Source of the DNA: Aquincola tertiaricarbonis
Lineage (GTDB): Bacteria; Pseudomonadota; Gammaproteobacteria; Burkholderiales; Burkholderiaceae_C
Assembly (NCBI RefSeq): GCF_000969605.1
Contig: NZ_JZUE01000021.1
Coordinates: forward strand, 1-64,000
Length of the DNA: 64,000 bases
Direction: 5' to 3'
Below the pieces are notes generated by a model. It ran no database searches. It was not told where the DNA came from and was given only the letters and a program-made list of their open reading frames with translations. A program made the translations under genes and the position numbers. This document shows positions 27,883-37,107 of the stretch, piece after piece. Within the stretch, counting starts at the first letter, position 1. Each line of letters starts with the position of its first letter.

Positions 27883-28761
27883 ATGTCCAACAAGCACCCC
27901 ATCATCGCGATCACCGGATCGTCGGGCGCCGGCACCACATCGGTCACGCGCACCTTCGAGAACATCTTCCGCCGTGAGAGCGTCAACGCCGCCATCATCG
28001 AAGGCGACAGCTTCCACCGCTACGACCGCCAGGCGATGAAGCAGGCGGCAGCCGAGGCCGAGGCCGCCGGCAACCGGCGCTTCAGCCACTTCGGCGAGGA
28101 CGCCAACCTGTTCGACGAGCTGGAGCAGCTCTTCCGCGACTACGCCGAATCGGGCACCGGCGCCAGCCGCAAGTACCTGCACGATGCCGACGAGGCCGCC
28201 CCCTTCCAGCAGGAGCCCGGCACGTTCACGCCATGGCAACAGCTGCCGCCCAGCGACCTGCTGTTCTACGAGGGCCTGCACGGCGGCGTGAAGACGAGCC
28301 GCGTGGACGTGGCCCGCTTCGTCGACCTGCTGATCGGCGTGGTGCCGGTGGTGAACCTGGAGTGGATCCAGAAGATCCACCGCGACAAGGCCACCCGCGG
28401 CTACAGCACCGAGGCGGTGACCGACGTGATCCTGCGGCGCATGGACGAGTACGTGCACTACATATGCCCGCAGTTCACACGCACCCACATCAACTTCCAG
28501 CGGGTGCCGGTGGTGGACACGTCCGACCCCTTCATCGCCCGCACGATCCCCACCGCCGACGAGAGCCTGGTGGTGATCCGCTTCGCCAACCCCGCGGGCA
28601 TCGACTTCCCGTACCTGCTGAGCATGCTGCACGACTCGTGGATGTCGCGCGCCAACACGCTGGTGGTGCCGGGCGGCAAGATGGAGCTGGCGATGCAGCT
28701 GATCTTCACGCCGATGATCCTGCGGCTGGTGGAACGCCGCAGGAAAGCCCTCGCGAATTAG
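27883..28761 (+). CDS. cbbP: Phosphoribulokinase
   Basis: The 292-residue proteobacterial-type PRK makes ribulose-1,5-bisphosphate from ribulose-5-phosphate. The P-loop GSSGAGTTS is at 12-20, and [12 protein letters not shown] and [14 protein letters not shown] are typical. The start at 27883 ([11 protein letters not shown]) has GGGAG upstream; an in-frame ATG at 27826 lies inside cbbF and is unlikely. It is the last gene before a 118-base gap carrying a GC-rich repeat. Confidence 0.97.
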   Translation: MSNKHPIIAITGSSGAGTTSVTRTFENIFRRESVNAAIIEGDSFHRYDRQAMKQAAAEAEAAGNRRFSHFGEDANLFDELEQLFRDYAESGTGASRKYLHDADEAAPFQQEPGTFTPWQQLPPSDLLFYEGLHGGVKTSRVDVARFVDLLIGVVPVVNLEWIQKIHRDKATRGYSTEAVTDVILRRMDEYVHYICPQFTRTHINFQRVPVVDTSDPFIARTIPTADESLVVIRFANPAGIDFPYLLSMLHDSWMSRANTLVVPGGKMELAMQLIFTPMILRLVERRRKALAN

Positions 28762-28763
28762 GC

Positions 28764-28846
28764 CCTCCCGGAGCGGCTTTCGCCGCACCCCCCCAAGGGG
28801 GGCGCCACTGGCGGACCGGCGGAGCCGGATCCGCGGTGGCCGCTGG
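28764..28846. repeat. GC-rich hairpin-rich intergenic element between cbbP and cbbT
   Basis: The gap holds GCGGC..GCCGC (28774-28786), a C7-AA-G6 tract (28788-28802) and a hairpin GCGG-A-CCGGC / GCCGG-AT-CCGC at 28811-28834, ending in CGCGGTGGCCGC. Runs of this appearance are scattered between genes in Comamonadaceae and relatives, as far as I recall them. It may act as a partial terminator or as an mRNA-stabilising element inside the operon. No second copy is in the window. Confidence 0.5.
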
Positions 28847-28879
28847 GTCAAGACATTCTCTCTTGTTCCAAGGAGTTGT

Positions 28880-30907
28880 ATGGACAACTTGTCGTTGCGG
28901 CGTGCCTGCGCGAATGCCTTGCGCATGCTGGCGGTGGAGGCGGTGCAGGCCGCCAATTCGGGGCATCCGGGCATGCCGATGGGCATGGCCGACATCGCGG
29001 AGGCGCTGTGGCGCGGGCCGCTGAAGCACGATCCGGCGCATCCGCAGTGGATCGACCGCGACCGCTTCGTGCTGAGCAACGGGCATGGCTCGATGCTGCT
29101 GTACGGCCTGCTGCACCTGAGCGGCTATGCGCTGCCGATGGAGGAGCTCAAGCGGTTCCGCCAGCTGCACAGCCGCACGCCCGGCCACCCCGAGGTGGAC
29201 GTGACTCCGGGCGTGGAGACCACCACCGGTCCGCTGGGCCAGGGGCTGGCCAATGCGGTGGGCATGGCGCTGGCGGAGAAGCTGCTGGCGGCCGAGTTCA
29301 ACCGGCCAGGCCATACCGTGATCGACCACCGCACCTACGTCTTCGCCGGCGACGGCTGCCTGATGGAGGGCATCAGCCACGAGGCCTGCTCGCTGGCCGG
29401 CACCTGGGGCCTGAACAAGCTGGTGGTGTTCTACGACGACAACGGCATCTCGATCGATGGCGATGTGAGCGGCTGGTTCACCGACGACACGCCCGCCCGT
29501 TTCGAGGCCTACGGCTGGACGGTGCTGCGTGACGTGGATGGCCACGATCCGGCGCTGCTGGACGCCGCCATCACCGAGGCCCAGGCCAGCGACAGGCCGG
29601 TGCTGGTGTGCTGCCAGACCGAGATCGGCCACGGCTCGCCCAACCGGGCCAACAGCGCGGAGGCGCACGGCGCGCCGCTGGGCGCCGCCGAGATCGCGTT
29701 GACCCGCGAGCAGCTGGGCTGGCAGGCCGCGCCGTTCGAGGTGCCGCAGGAGGTGGTGCAGGCCTGGTCGGCGCTGGCGGTGGGCGAGAGCCGCTACTGC
29801 GCCTGGAAGGCGCGCTTCGCGGCCTATGCCGAGGCCTACCCCGAGCTGGCGCACGAACTGCTGCGCCGCACCGCGGAGCGTGGCAGTGCTCAACTCAGTG
29901 CAGCCGCCGAAGGCGCGCTGGCGCAGGCCATCGAGCAAGCCGAAGCCCGACGCGCCAGCGTCGCCACGCGCAAGGCCTCGCAGGACTGCCTGCAGGTGAT
30001 CGGCCCGGCGATGCCGGAGCTGCTGGGCGGCTCCGCCGACCTCACCGGCTCCAACCTCACCGACTGGCGGGGCCACCGGCCGCTGACCGGCCGCGGCACC
30101 GGCAACCATGTGCACTATGGCGTGCGCGAATTCGGCATGGCCGCGGTGATGAACGGCGTGGCGCTGCACGGCGGCTTCCGGCCTTATGGCGGCACCTTCC
30201 TCACCTTCAGCGACTACGCCCGCAATGCGGTGCGCATGTCGGCGCTGATGAAGCTGCCGGTGGTGCATGTGTTCACCCACGATTCCATCGGCCTGGGCGA
30301 AGACGGCCCCACCCACCAGCCGGTGGAACATGCCAGCAGCCTGCGGCTGATCCCGGGGCTGGACGTGTGGCGGCCCGCCGATGCCACCGAGACGGCCGTG
30401 GCCTGGCGGCAGGCGCTGCGCCGCACCGACGGGCCTTCGGCCCTGCTGCTCAGCCGACAGGCGCTGCCGCATGCGGGCGACGGCAGCGCGCGCGTGGAGG
30501 CCATCGCCCACGGCGCCTACCTGCTGCGGCAGCCGACGGGTGAGCAGGTGGCGCTGCTGGCCAGCGGCTCCGAGGTGGGGTTGGCGCTGGCCGCGGCCGA
30601 CCTCCTGTCGGCGCAGGGCATCGCGGCGCGCGTGGTGTCGGTGCCCTGCATGGACGTCTTCGACCGCCAGCCGGCCGACTACCGGGCCGCCACCATCCCG
30701 CGCCACCTGCCGCGGCTGGCCATCGAGGCGGGCAGCACCGGCCTGTGGTGGAAGTACGTGGGCGAGCAGGGCGACGTGATCGGCATCGACCGCTTTGGCG
30801 AATCGGCCCCTGCGACGCAGCTCTTCGCGCTGTTCGGCTTCACGCCGCAGGCGGTGGCGCAGCGTGCGCTGCAGCTGCTGCCGCCGCGCATGGCCGTGGC
30901 CGCCTGA
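28880..30907 (+). CDS. cbbT: Transketolase
   Basis: The 675-residue ThDP enzyme starts at [17 protein letters not shown] with AAGGAG upstream. Motifs: [18 protein letters not shown], the ThDP-binding [20 protein letters not shown] ... DDNGISIDG, and the Pyr-domain [19 protein letters not shown]. It shuttles two-carbon units to regenerate pentose phosphates in the Calvin cycle. The gene lies in the same direction 118 bases after cbbP. Confidence 0.96.
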   Translation: MDNLSLRRACANALRMLAVEAVQAANSGHPGMPMGMADIAEALWRGPLKHDPAHPQWIDRDRFVLSNGHGSMLLYGLLHLSGYALPMEELKRFRQLHSRTPGHPEVDVTPGVETTTGPLGQGLANAVGMALAEKLLAAEFNRPGHTVIDHRTYVFAGDGCLMEGISHEACSLAGTWGLNKLVVFYDDNGISIDGDVSGWFTDDTPARFEAYGWTVLRDVDGHDPALLDAAITEAQASDRPVLVCCQTEIGHGSPNRANSAEAHGAPLGAAEIALTREQLGWQAAPFEVPQEVVQAWSALAVGESRYCAWKARFAAYAEAYPELAHELLRRTAERGSAQLSAAAEGALAQAIEQAEARRASVATRKASQDCLQVIGPAMPELLGGSADLTGSNLTDWRGHRPLTGRGTGNHVHYGVREFGMAAVMNGVALHGGFRPYGGTFLTFSDYARNAVRMSALMKLPVVHVFTHDSIGLGEDGPTHQPVEHASSLRLIPGLDVWRPADATETAVAWRQALRRTDGPSALLLSRQALPHAGDGSARVEAIAHGAYLLRQPTGEQVALLASGSEVGLALAAADLLSAQGIAARVVSVPCMDVFDRQPADYRAATIPRHLPRLAIEAGSTGLWWKYVGEQGDVIGIDRFGESAPATQLFALFGFTPQAVAQRALQLLPPRMAVAA

Positions 30908-30939
30908 ACCCGTTGATCGACACCACCCAGGAGACCCCG

Positions 30940-31959
30940 ATGGCGATGATTTCCCTGCGGCAGCTGCTCGACCACGCGGCCGAACACGGCTACGGCGTGC
31001 CCGCCTTCAACGTCAACAACCTGGAGCAGATCCAGGCCATCATGCAGGCCGCCCAGCGCACCGACAGCCCGGTGATCCTGCAGGCCAGCGCCGGCGCCCG
31101 CAAGTACGCGGGCGAGCCCTTCCTGCGCAAGATGGTCGAGGCCGCGGCCGAGATGTACCCCGACATCCCCATCGTGATGCACCAGGACCATGGCGCCAGC
31201 CCGGCGCAGTGCCTGCAGTCCATCCGCTCGGGCTTCACCAGCGTGATGATGGACGGCAGCCTGCAGGAGGACGCCAGGACGCCGGCCAGCTATGAGTACA
31301 ACGTCGACGTCACCCGCCGCGTGGTCGAGATGGCGCATGCGGTGGGCGTGTCGGTGGAAGGCGAGCTGGGCTGCCTGGGCTCGCTGGAATCCGGCCTGGC
31401 GGGCGAGGAGGACGGCGTGGGCGCTGAAGGCGCGCTCACCCACGACCAGATGCTGACCGACCCCGAGCAGGCCGCCGACTTCGTCGGCAAGACCGGCGTC
31501 GATGCCCTGGCGATTGCCATCGGTACCAGCCACGGCGCCTACAAGTTCAGCCGCCAGCCCACCGGCGACATCCTGGCCATCGACCGCATCAAGGCCATCC
31601 ACCAGCGCATCCCGAACACCCACCTGGTGATGCACGGCTCGTCGTCGGTGCCGCAGGAATGGCTGGCCGTCATCCGCGAGCATGGCGGCGACATCAAGGA
31701 GACCTACGGCGTGCCGGTGAGCGAGATCCGCGAGGGCATCAAGCATGGCGTGCGCAAGGTCAACATCGACACCGACATCCGCCTGGCCATGACCGGTGCC
31801 ATGCGCCGCGCCATGGCCCGCAGCCCCTCGGAGTTTGATCCGCGCAAGTTCCTGAAGGACGCGCTGGTCGCCGCCCGCGACCTCTGCGCCGAGCGCTTCG
31901 AGGCCTTCGGCAGCGCCGGGCAGGCTTCGCGCATCAGGCCGGTGCCGTTGCCTGTCTAG
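30940..31959 (+). CDS. cbbA: Fructose-bisphosphate aldolase class II
   Basis: The 339-residue class II aldolase of the Calvin-cycle subtype has the zinc site in [40 protein letters not shown] and [13 protein letters not shown]. It condenses dihydroxyacetone phosphate with glyceraldehyde-3-phosphate or erythrose-4-phosphate. The start at 30940 has AGGAGA upstream. It is the last gene of the cbb operon; gap and pgk, present in some cbb operons, are not here. Confidence 0.96.
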   Translation: MAMISLRQLLDHAAEHGYGVPAFNVNNLEQIQAIMQAAQRTDSPVILQASAGARKYAGEPFLRKMVEAAAEMYPDIPIVMHQDHGASPAQCLQSIRSGFTSVMMDGSLQEDARTPASYEYNVDVTRRVVEMAHAVGVSVEGELGCLGSLESGLAGEEDGVGAEGALTHDQMLTDPEQAADFVGKTGVDALAIAIGTSHGAYKFSRQPTGDILAIDRIKAIHQRIPNTHLVMHGSSSVPQEWLAVIREHGGDIKETYGVPVSEIREGIKHGVRKVNIDTDIRLAMTGAMRRAMARSPSEFDPRKFLKDALVAARDLCAERFEAFGSAGQASRIRPVPLPV

Positions 31960-31966
31960 ACAAGTG

Positions 31967-31982
31967 GCCGCCGGTGGGCGGC
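31967..31982 (+). terminator. Hairpin after the cbb operon
   Basis: GCCGCC-GGTG-GGCGGC, a 6-bp stem, lies 7 bases after the cbbA stop and is followed by another GC-rich stretch. There is no T-run, so intrinsic termination is uncertain. Confidence 0.35.
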
Positions 31983-32076
31983 GGTGGCCGGCGGCGTGGG
32001 ATGCTGGCCGTGGCGCAAACGATAGAAGTGGCAAAGAACGCTAGAGTTGGCGGGCTCCATTCACTTCCATCGCGCC

Positions 32077-32478
32077 ATGACCCGACGAGCCCTTCAAGTC
32101 GCCACCGCCGTGCTGGCCTGCGTGCCCACGTTCACCGGGCTGCTGGCCATGACCGGGGTGCACGACCCGCTGTATGCGAACCTGGCGCTGCCGCCGGATG
32201 CCACGCTGGACAGCAACCTGCGCTTCTATGGCGGCGTGTGGCTGGGCCTGGGCCTGGCCGCCTTCTGGCTGGTGCCGCGCATCGAGCAGCACACCGCGCT
32301 GTTCCGGGCGCTGTGGCTGATGATCTTCCTCGGCGGCGTGGGCCGGGCGCTGTCGCTGGCGCTGATGGGCCTGCCCTTCCTGCCCTTCGTCGGCTTCACC
32401 GTGCTGGAGGTGGTGGGCGCGCCGCTGTTCATCGGGTGGCAGGCCCGCGTGGCCCGGGCGGCGGAGGCGCGGTCGTGA
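32077..32478 (+). CDS. DUF4345-type small membrane protein
   Basis: The 133-residue protein has four predicted membrane segments: ALQVATAVLACVPTFTGLLA; FYGGVWLGLGLAAFWLVP; ALWLMIFLGGVGRALSLALM; and FVGFTVLEVVGAPLFIGW. The motif LDSNLRFYGGVWLGLG is typical of the DUF4345 family. Function is unknown. ATG 32077 (MTRRALQ) is preferred over the in-frame ATG at 32047. The stop overlaps the next gene. Confidence 0.75.
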   Translation: MTRRALQVATAVLACVPTFTGLLAMTGVHDPLYANLALPPDATLDSNLRFYGGVWLGLGLAAFWLVPRIEQHTALFRALWLMIFLGGVGRALSLALMGLPFLPFVGFTVLEVVGAPLFIGWQARVARAAEARS

Positions 32479-32948
32479 GCGGCCGGCGTGTCTGGCGCGC
32501 CCGGGCGCTGGGGCTGCTGTGGCTGGCCGCCGGTCCGGTGGCGGCTTCGGGCGTCGACGGGCTGTGGCAGCAGTTCGATGACGATGGCCGGCTCAACTCG
32601 CTCGTGCGCATCGAGACGGTCGGCGGCCAGGTGCAGGCCACCATCGTCAAGGGCTACCCGGTGCCCGGCCGACCCGCCGACGCCGACGTGCGCTGCGGCC
32701 GCTGTCCCGGCGAGCTGCGCGACCGCCCGCTGATCGGCCTGCGCTTCCTCTGGGGCCTGAAAGGCAGCGGTCCCGCCTGGGACGATGGCCAGATCCTCGA
32801 TCCCGAGGACGGCGCCATCTACCGCGCCAAGGCCACGCTGTCCGACGACGGCAGCCGACTCACGGTGCGGGGCTACCTGGGCGTTTCGCTGTTTGGCCGC
32901 AGCCAGGTCTGGCGCCGCCACACCGGACCGGCGACTGAGAACCTGTGA
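32475..32948 (+). CDS. DUF2147-family exported protein
   Basis: The 157-residue protein starts at GTG 32475, overlapping the preceding stop. It has a signal peptide (VSGRRVWRARALGLLWLAAG.. to VAAS). The DUF2147 layout follows: GLWQQFDDDGRLNSLVRIET, CGRCPGELRDRPLIGLRFLW, GQILDPEDGAIYRAKATLSD and LTVRGYLGVSLFGRSQVWRR. Members are small periplasmic or outer-membrane-associated beta-barrel proteins of unknown function. Coupled to the DUF4345 gene. Confidence 0.82.
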   Translation: MSGRRVWRARALGLLWLAAGPVAASGVDGLWQQFDDDGRLNSLVRIETVGGQVQATIVKGYPVPGRPADADVRCGRCPGELRDRPLIGLRFLWGLKGSGPAWDDGQILDPEDGAIYRAKATLSDDGSRLTVRGYLGVSLFGRSQVWRRHTGPATENL

Positions 32949-33015
32949 ACGAACCACTCACGCCCGCTCGACGCGCCCTGACGACCCGGCTCGTCGTTGC
33001 AGTTCTGATGGCGCA

Positions 33016-33783
33016 GTGAGCCCCACCGGACCAGCCGCACGCTTCGAGCCGGCCCGCCTGCAGGCGCCGCCGCCGCTGGCGGAGGGGCAGCTGCACCTGT
33101 GGCGGCTGCACCTGCCCTCGGCACCGGCCTGGCTGGCGGTGCCGCTGCACAGCCTGTCGCCCGATGAGGCGCAGCGCGCGTCGCGGCTGGTGTTCCCCGC
33201 CCTGCGCCGCGCCTGGCAGGCCGCCCGGGCGCTGCAGCGCGCGGTGCTGGGCGCCTACCTGGACTGCCCGCCCCAGCGGCTGCGGTTCCGGCCCGGCCCG
33301 GGCGGCAAGCCGCTGCTGGCCGGCGGTGCGCTGGCCTTCAACCTCAGCCACAGCGGGGATGCGGTGCTGCTGGGCATCACCCGCGGGCTGGCCTGCGGTG
33401 TGGACCTGGAAGCGCTGCGCCCTTCGCTGGCGGACACGGCGCTTGCCGAGGCCTGCCTGGGTCCGCAGGAACGCAGGGCCTGGCATCGCCTGCGCCCGGC
33501 GCAGCGTCCGCGTGCTTTGCTGCAGGCCTGGACCCGCAAGGAGGCCTGGCTCAAGTGCACCGGCCAGGGCCTGCGGGACGACCCGCGTCGGCTGCAGATG
33601 CCTTGGCTCACGCAGCGCCAGCCCCATGCCTTCCGGCCGCCGCCGGCGTCCGGCATGCACCCGCTCCCGCCCGCCGGCGTCATCGGCGACCTGCCTCTGG
33701 GCACCGGCTTCGTGGGCGCCTGGGCCACCGCACCGGCGCCGACCGGCTGGCGCGGCCTGTGCCTGGGCTGGCCCTCCGACTGA
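33016..33783 (+). CDS. 4'-phosphopantetheinyl transferase (Sfp type)
   Basis: The 255-residue Sfp-type transferase moves phosphopantetheine from CoA to carrier proteins. Motifs visible are GKPLLAGGALAFNLSHSGDAVL, GVDLEAL (Mg-binding Asp and Glu) and AWTRKEAWLKCTGQGL. The most likely start is GTG 33016; no in-frame ATG fits the family N-terminus. No NRPS, PKS or fatty acid synthase gene is adjacent, so the carrier protein is elsewhere. Confidence 0.88.
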   Translation: MSPTGPAARFEPARLQAPPPLAEGQLHLWRLHLPSAPAWLAVPLHSLSPDEAQRASRLVFPALRRAWQAARALQRAVLGAYLDCPPQRLRFRPGPGGKPLLAGGALAFNLSHSGDAVLLGITRGLACGVDLEALRPSLADTALAEACLGPQERRAWHRLRPAQRPRALLQAWTRKEAWLKCTGQGLRDDPRRLQMPWLTQRQPHAFRPPPASGMHPLPPAGVIGDLPLGTGFVGAWATAPAPTGWRGLCLGWPSD

Positions 33784-33800
33784 CCAGGGATTGCCAGTTT

Positions 33801-33816
33801 CCATCCATATGGATGG
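33801..33816. promoter_or_regulatory. Perfect 16-bp palindrome, candidate RHH operator
   Basis: CCATCCATATGGATGG is fully self-complementary and lies 14 bases before the start of the ribbon-helix-helix gene. RHH proteins typically bind such short palindromes and repress their own promoter. The AT-rich centre stands out in this DNA. Confidence 0.6.
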
Positions 33817-33830
33817 TGCTAGGATGGCTC

Positions 33831-34259
33831 ATGCCTTCCAAACCCGCACTTGCCGCCGTGGCCTCTGCCAAACCGGTCGATTCCGAGAAGATCACCATCA
33901 ACCTCGGTTTCGTCGACCTGGGCCAGATCGACCTGCTGGTGGCCGAGGGCTTTTACGGCAACCGCAGCGACTTCATCCGCACCGCCATCCGCAACCAGAT
34001 CGGCGCCCATGCCGACGCGGTGAAGCAGGTGGTGGCCCGCAAGATGCTGGTGCTGGGCCTGCAGCACTTCAGTGCCGCCGACCTGCAGGCCGCCCGAGAT
34101 GCCAACGAACGGCTGCACATCCGGGTGCTGGGCCTGGCCACTTTCGCCGACGACGTCACGCCCGAACTGGCGCGCGACACCATCGCCTCCATCGACGTGC
34201 TGGGCGCGCTGCATGCGTCGCCGGCGGTCAAGGCCGCCCTGTGCGGTCGACAGCGTTGA
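33831..34259 (+). CDS. CopG/RHH-family DNA-binding protein
   Basis: The 142-residue protein has a ribbon-helix-helix at its N-terminal half. The beta strand ITINLGFVDLGQIDLLVAE is followed by two helices including GNRSDFIRTAIRNQI. A longer C-terminal region of about 80 residues (VARKMLVLGLQHFSAADLQA) may be a ligand or partner domain. ATG 33831 is chosen; in-frame ATG 33813 would put the palindrome inside the gene. The gene is followed after 20 bases by the esterase gene, an association I believe is common in Burkholderiales, and so probably controls it. Confidence 0.8.
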   Translation: MPSKPALAAVASAKPVDSEKITINLGFVDLGQIDLLVAEGFYGNRSDFIRTAIRNQIGAHADAVKQVVARKMLVLGLQHFSAADLQAARDANERLHIRVLGLATFADDVTPELARDTIASIDVLGALHASPAVKAALCGRQR

Positions 34260-34279
34260 TCCGTTTTCCACCACTTCCC

Positions 34280-35416
34280 ATGAAAGACCGCATGAATGCC
34301 TCGCTCCACGATCTGATGCGCGAGGCCACGCGGCTCACGCAGGGCGGCCAGCTGGCCGAAGCCACCGCGGCGCTGCAGCAAGCGCTGCGCGGTGCCATGC
34401 CCGCCGCATCGCCGACCACCACGGCCGACCCGGGCCTGGTGATCGACGGCCACGTCTTCGAGGTGCCCGAGCCGGGCCGGCCCCGGCCGGCCCCGGCCGC
34501 ACCGGAAGCCGCCCAGCCCTCGCCGGCGGCCCAGCCCGACAGCTTCGTGGCCGGCGTGCTGGCCCACGGCGGGCGCAGCTGGCGCTACAAGCTCTACGTG
34601 CCGCCTGCGGCCGCGCAGGCCACCGCCGCCGCGCCGCTGCCGCTGGTGGTGATGCTGCACGGCTGCACCCAGAATCCTGACGACTTCGCCGCCGGCACCG
34701 GCATGAACACGCTGGCACGGGAGCAGGGCTTCTACGTGCTGTACCCCGAGCAGTCGCAGGGCGCCAATCCGCAGCGCTGCTGGAACTGGTTCAAGCACAA
34801 CCACCAGCAGCGCGGCAGCGGCGAGCCGGCGGCCATCGCGGCCCTGGTGCAGACGGTGCGCGCCGCCCATCCGGTGGATGCCGGGCGGGTGTACGTGGCC
34901 GGGCTGTCGGCCGGCGGGGCGATGGCGGCCATCGTGGCCGCCGCCTATCCCGACGTGTTCGCCGCGGCGGGCGTGCACAGCGGCCTGCCCGGTGATGCCG
35001 CGGGCAACCTGCAGGAAGCCCTGGCCGCGATGAACGGCAGCGCCACCGGTCCCAGCGCCGCGGCCCGCACGCCGCGGCCCGCGAAGCCGGTGCCCACCAT
35101 CGTGTTCCATGGCGACGCCGATGCCACGGTGCATCCGCGCAATGGCGAGCGGCTGCTGTCGGCCGCGGTGGCTGGCGGCGCGGGCGGCACCGCCGCGCCC
35201 GAAGTCGAGCAGGGCCGCAGTGCCGGCGGCCGGCGCTTCAGCCGCAGGCTGCACCGGGCGGCCGACGGCCGCACCCAAGCCGAGCACTGGCTGGTGCACG
35301 GTGCCGGCCATGCCTGGGCCGGCGGCCAGCCGCGCGGCAGCTATACCGATGCCGCCGGGCCGGATGCATCGCGCGAGATGCTGCGCTTCTTCCTGCAGCA
35401 CCGGCTGCCGGCCTGA
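34280..35416 (+). CDS. PHB depolymerase-family esterase
   Basis: The 378-residue alpha/beta hydrolase (or 374 from ATG 34292, which has the better spaced GAAAGA) belongs to the PHB depolymerase/feruloyl esterase 1 family. Core motifs: LVVMLHGCTQNPDDFAAGTG (oxyanion region), YVAGLSAGGAM (nucleophile Ser in GxSxG), HGDADATVHPRNGE (Asp) and HGAGHAWAGG (His). There is no clear signal peptide; an N-terminal region of about 100 residues is Ala/Pro-rich. The substrate may be short-chain polyhydroxyalkanoate oligomers or other esters. Confidence 0.85.
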   Translation: MKDRMNASLHDLMREATRLTQGGQLAEATAALQQALRGAMPAASPTTTADPGLVIDGHVFEVPEPGRPRPAPAAPEAAQPSPAAQPDSFVAGVLAHGGRSWRYKLYVPPAAAQATAAAPLPLVVMLHGCTQNPDDFAAGTGMNTLAREQGFYVLYPEQSQGANPQRCWNWFKHNHQQRGSGEPAAIAALVQTVRAAHPVDAGRVYVAGLSAGGAMAAIVAAAYPDVFAAAGVHSGLPGDAAGNLQEALAAMNGSATGPSAAARTPRPAKPVPTIVFHGDADATVHPRNGERLLSAAVAGGAGGTAAPEVEQGRSAGGRRFSRRLHRAADGRTQAEHWLVHGAGHAWAGGQPRGSYTDAAGPDASREMLRFFLQHRLPA

Positions 35417-35434
35417 CGGCCCGCCGTCAGGCCG
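35409..35434. terminator. Symmetric bidirectional terminator between convergent genes
   Basis: CGGCCTGACGGC (35409-35420) and GCCGTCAGGCCG (35423-35434) form a 12-bp perfect stem with a 2-base centre. The stop codons of the esterase (TGA 35414-35416) and of the convergent dioxygenase-like gene (TCA on the plus strand, 35427-35429) sit in the two arms. The symmetry would serve both strands. Confidence 0.6.
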
Positions 35435-36059
35435 CGATCACCAGCGGAAAGTCGGCCTCCAGGCCGCCGCTGCCGGCCACGAACGGCCGGGTGAGGGCGG
35501 CGCGGCCGGACTCGTCCAGGCTGCGCCAGAGGAAGTCGCGGGCATTGCCCGGATCGCCCTGCACGTACAGCTGCGTGGTCAACAGCTCACGCCGGCCCTG
35601 CAGCACCTTCACATGGATGTGCGGCGTGCGGCCGGCGTAGGCCACCGGGCGGATGGTGCGGAAGCGGTAGCGGCCGTCGGCGCCCACCACCATGCGGCCA
35701 TAGCCCTGGAAGGCGCTGTCCGCCCGGTCGCCATCGCCCGGGTGGCGGTAGCGGCCGGCATGGTCGCACTGCCAGATCTCCACCGTCGCGCCGTCCAGCA
35801 CGCGGCCGGTGGTGTCCAGCACCTGGCCCTGCAGCCAGGCCGGCTGGCCTTGCGCGTACCGGCGGCCGCCCCGGTCCAGCAGGTCGGCATCCGCATCGCC
35901 GTCGAACGCGGGCGGATAGAAAGGGCCCTCGGTCTGCCGCGGCGTGGGCGGCTGCCGGCCTTGTGCCCAGACCGGGCGCAGCAGCGCAGGGCAGGCCACC
36001 AGGCTGGCGGCGGCCAGGGCCAGGCGGCGTCGAGGCAGGGCGGGTGACGGCATCGGCAT
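35427..36059 (-). CDS. Intradiol ring-cleavage dioxygenase-like protein
   Basis: The 210-residue protein has an export signal (PRRRLALAAASLVACPALLR, end near VWAQ) and an intradiol dioxygenase domain. QTEGPFYPP, VEIWQCDHAGRYRHPGD, GRYRFRTIRPVAYAGRTPHI and HVKV supply the expected Fe-ligand Tyr and His residues. It is short, and unlike catabolic intradiol enzymes it appears to be periplasmic. Such exported members are widespread and mostly uncharacterised. The start is one of two Met codons, 36059 or 36053. Confidence 0.82.
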   Translation of the reverse strand: MPMPSPALPRRRLALAAASLVACPALLRPVWAQGRQPPTPRQTEGPFYPPAFDGDADADLLDRGGRRYAQGQPAWLQGQVLDTTGRVLDGATVEIWQCDHAGRYRHPGDGDRADSAFQGYGRMVVGADGRYRFRTIRPVAYAGRTPHIHVKVLQGRRELLTTQLYVQGDPGNARDFLWRSLDESGRAALTRPFVAGSGGLEADFPLVIAA

Positions 36060-36085
36060 GCTCCGGTGGCGGATGGGCGGCCAGC

Positions 36086-37018
36086 TTAATCCGCGGGCCG
36101 GCCGCGCGTGCGCCAGGGTCGCGGGCCTGGCGCGCCGGCCGGCCGGCTGCGCGAGGCCCACAACGCCACCGCCATCAGCCCCACGCCGGCCGACTGCAGC
36201 GGGCCCAGGGCCTGGCCGTACACCGCCCAGTCCACCAGCAGCGCCGCGCCGGGGTAGACGAACTGCAGCACCGCGATGCGCTCGGCCGGCAGGCGGGCCA
36301 TGCCCTCGTACATCAGCACATAGGCCAGGCCGGTGTGCAGCACGCCAAGGCCCGCCAGCCAGGCCCAGGCCGAAGGCGCGGTGGGCAGGCCATGGACCAG
36401 CGGCCAGCCGGCCAGCAGCACCGTGCCCACCAGGCACTGCCACCAGGCCAACGCCAGCGGACTGGCGCCGGCCGCGCCCTTGGCGATGAGCGTGACCACC
36501 GCGTAGGTGAAGGAGGCGGCCAGGCACATCAGCAGCCCGCCGGCCAGGCCGGTGCCCAGGGCCAGGCCGCCGCCGCCATCGCCCGCCACGCCCGAAGCGA
36601 GTACCAGGCCCAGCATGGCCGCCGCGGCGGCACCGGCCTGCCAGCGCCCCACCGGCTCATGCAGCCACAGCGCCGCCAGCGCCATCACCCAGAACGGTTG
36701 CGCATGCACCACCAGCGTGGCCAGGCCGATGGGCACGTGCGCCATCGCGGCGAAGAACAGCGACCAGTTCAGCACCATCAGCCCACCCGCGGCCAGCGCG
36801 GCACCCAGCGCGCGGCCCCGCAGCCGCAGCTCATGCAGCCGGCCGCTGGCCAGGGCCCAGGCGCCGAGGGCCAGCGCACCGAAGGCGCAGCGGGCCCACA
36901 CCGCCATCAGCGGATGCTGGCCCGACTCATGGACGAAGACGCCCAGCGTGCCCAGCAGCAGGCTGCCGGCCACCATCAGGGCCTGGCCGGTGGTTTCCTG
37001 GGAGCGGGAGGTGTCCAT
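36086..37018 (-). CDS. EamA/DMT-family transporter
   Basis: The 310-residue protein has ten hydrophobic segments in two EamA repeats, e.g. ALMVAGSLLLGTLGVFVHES, GLATLVVHAQPFWVMALAAL and GLGVLHTGLAYVLMYEGMAR. Likely an amino acid or metabolite exporter; substrate unknown. The start at 37018 (MDTSRSQETTG) fits the family; ATG 37039 adds seven residues. It is divergent from a LysR gene that probably regulates it. Confidence 0.85.
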   Translation of the reverse strand: MDTSRSQETTGQALMVAGSLLLGTLGVFVHESGQHPLMAVWARCAFGALALGAWALASGRLHELRLRGRALGAALAAGGLMVLNWSLFFAAMAHVPIGLATLVVHAQPFWVMALAALWLHEPVGRWQAGAAAAAMLGLVLASGVAGDGGGGLALGTGLAGGLLMCLAASFTYAVVTLIAKGAAGASPLALAWWQCLVGTVLLAGWPLVHGLPTAPSAWAWLAGLGVLHTGLAYVLMYEGMARLPAERIAVLQFVYPGAALLVDWAVYGQALGPLQSAGVGLMAVALWASRSRPAGAPGPRPWRTRGRPAD

Positions 37019-37053
37019 GGCGCCATGGTCGGTGCGCATGACACATCGGTAAA

Positions 37054-37068
37054 GCGCATCGTTTGCGC
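37054..37068. promoter_or_regulatory. Candidate LysR binding site between eamA and lysR
   Basis: GCGCA-TCGTT-TGCGC is a 15-bp inverted repeat of LysR-box size, lying between the two divergent starts. Confidence 0.35.
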
Positions 37069-37107
37069 ATCTACCATTCGGTTTCCAGATGGATGTGGAG
37101 AGCGGCG

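Noticed and set aside
28788-28802. C-run/G-run as a sequencing artefact
   Set aside because: It is part of a larger structured block with several hairpins between two intact genes, so an artefact is not needed to explain it.
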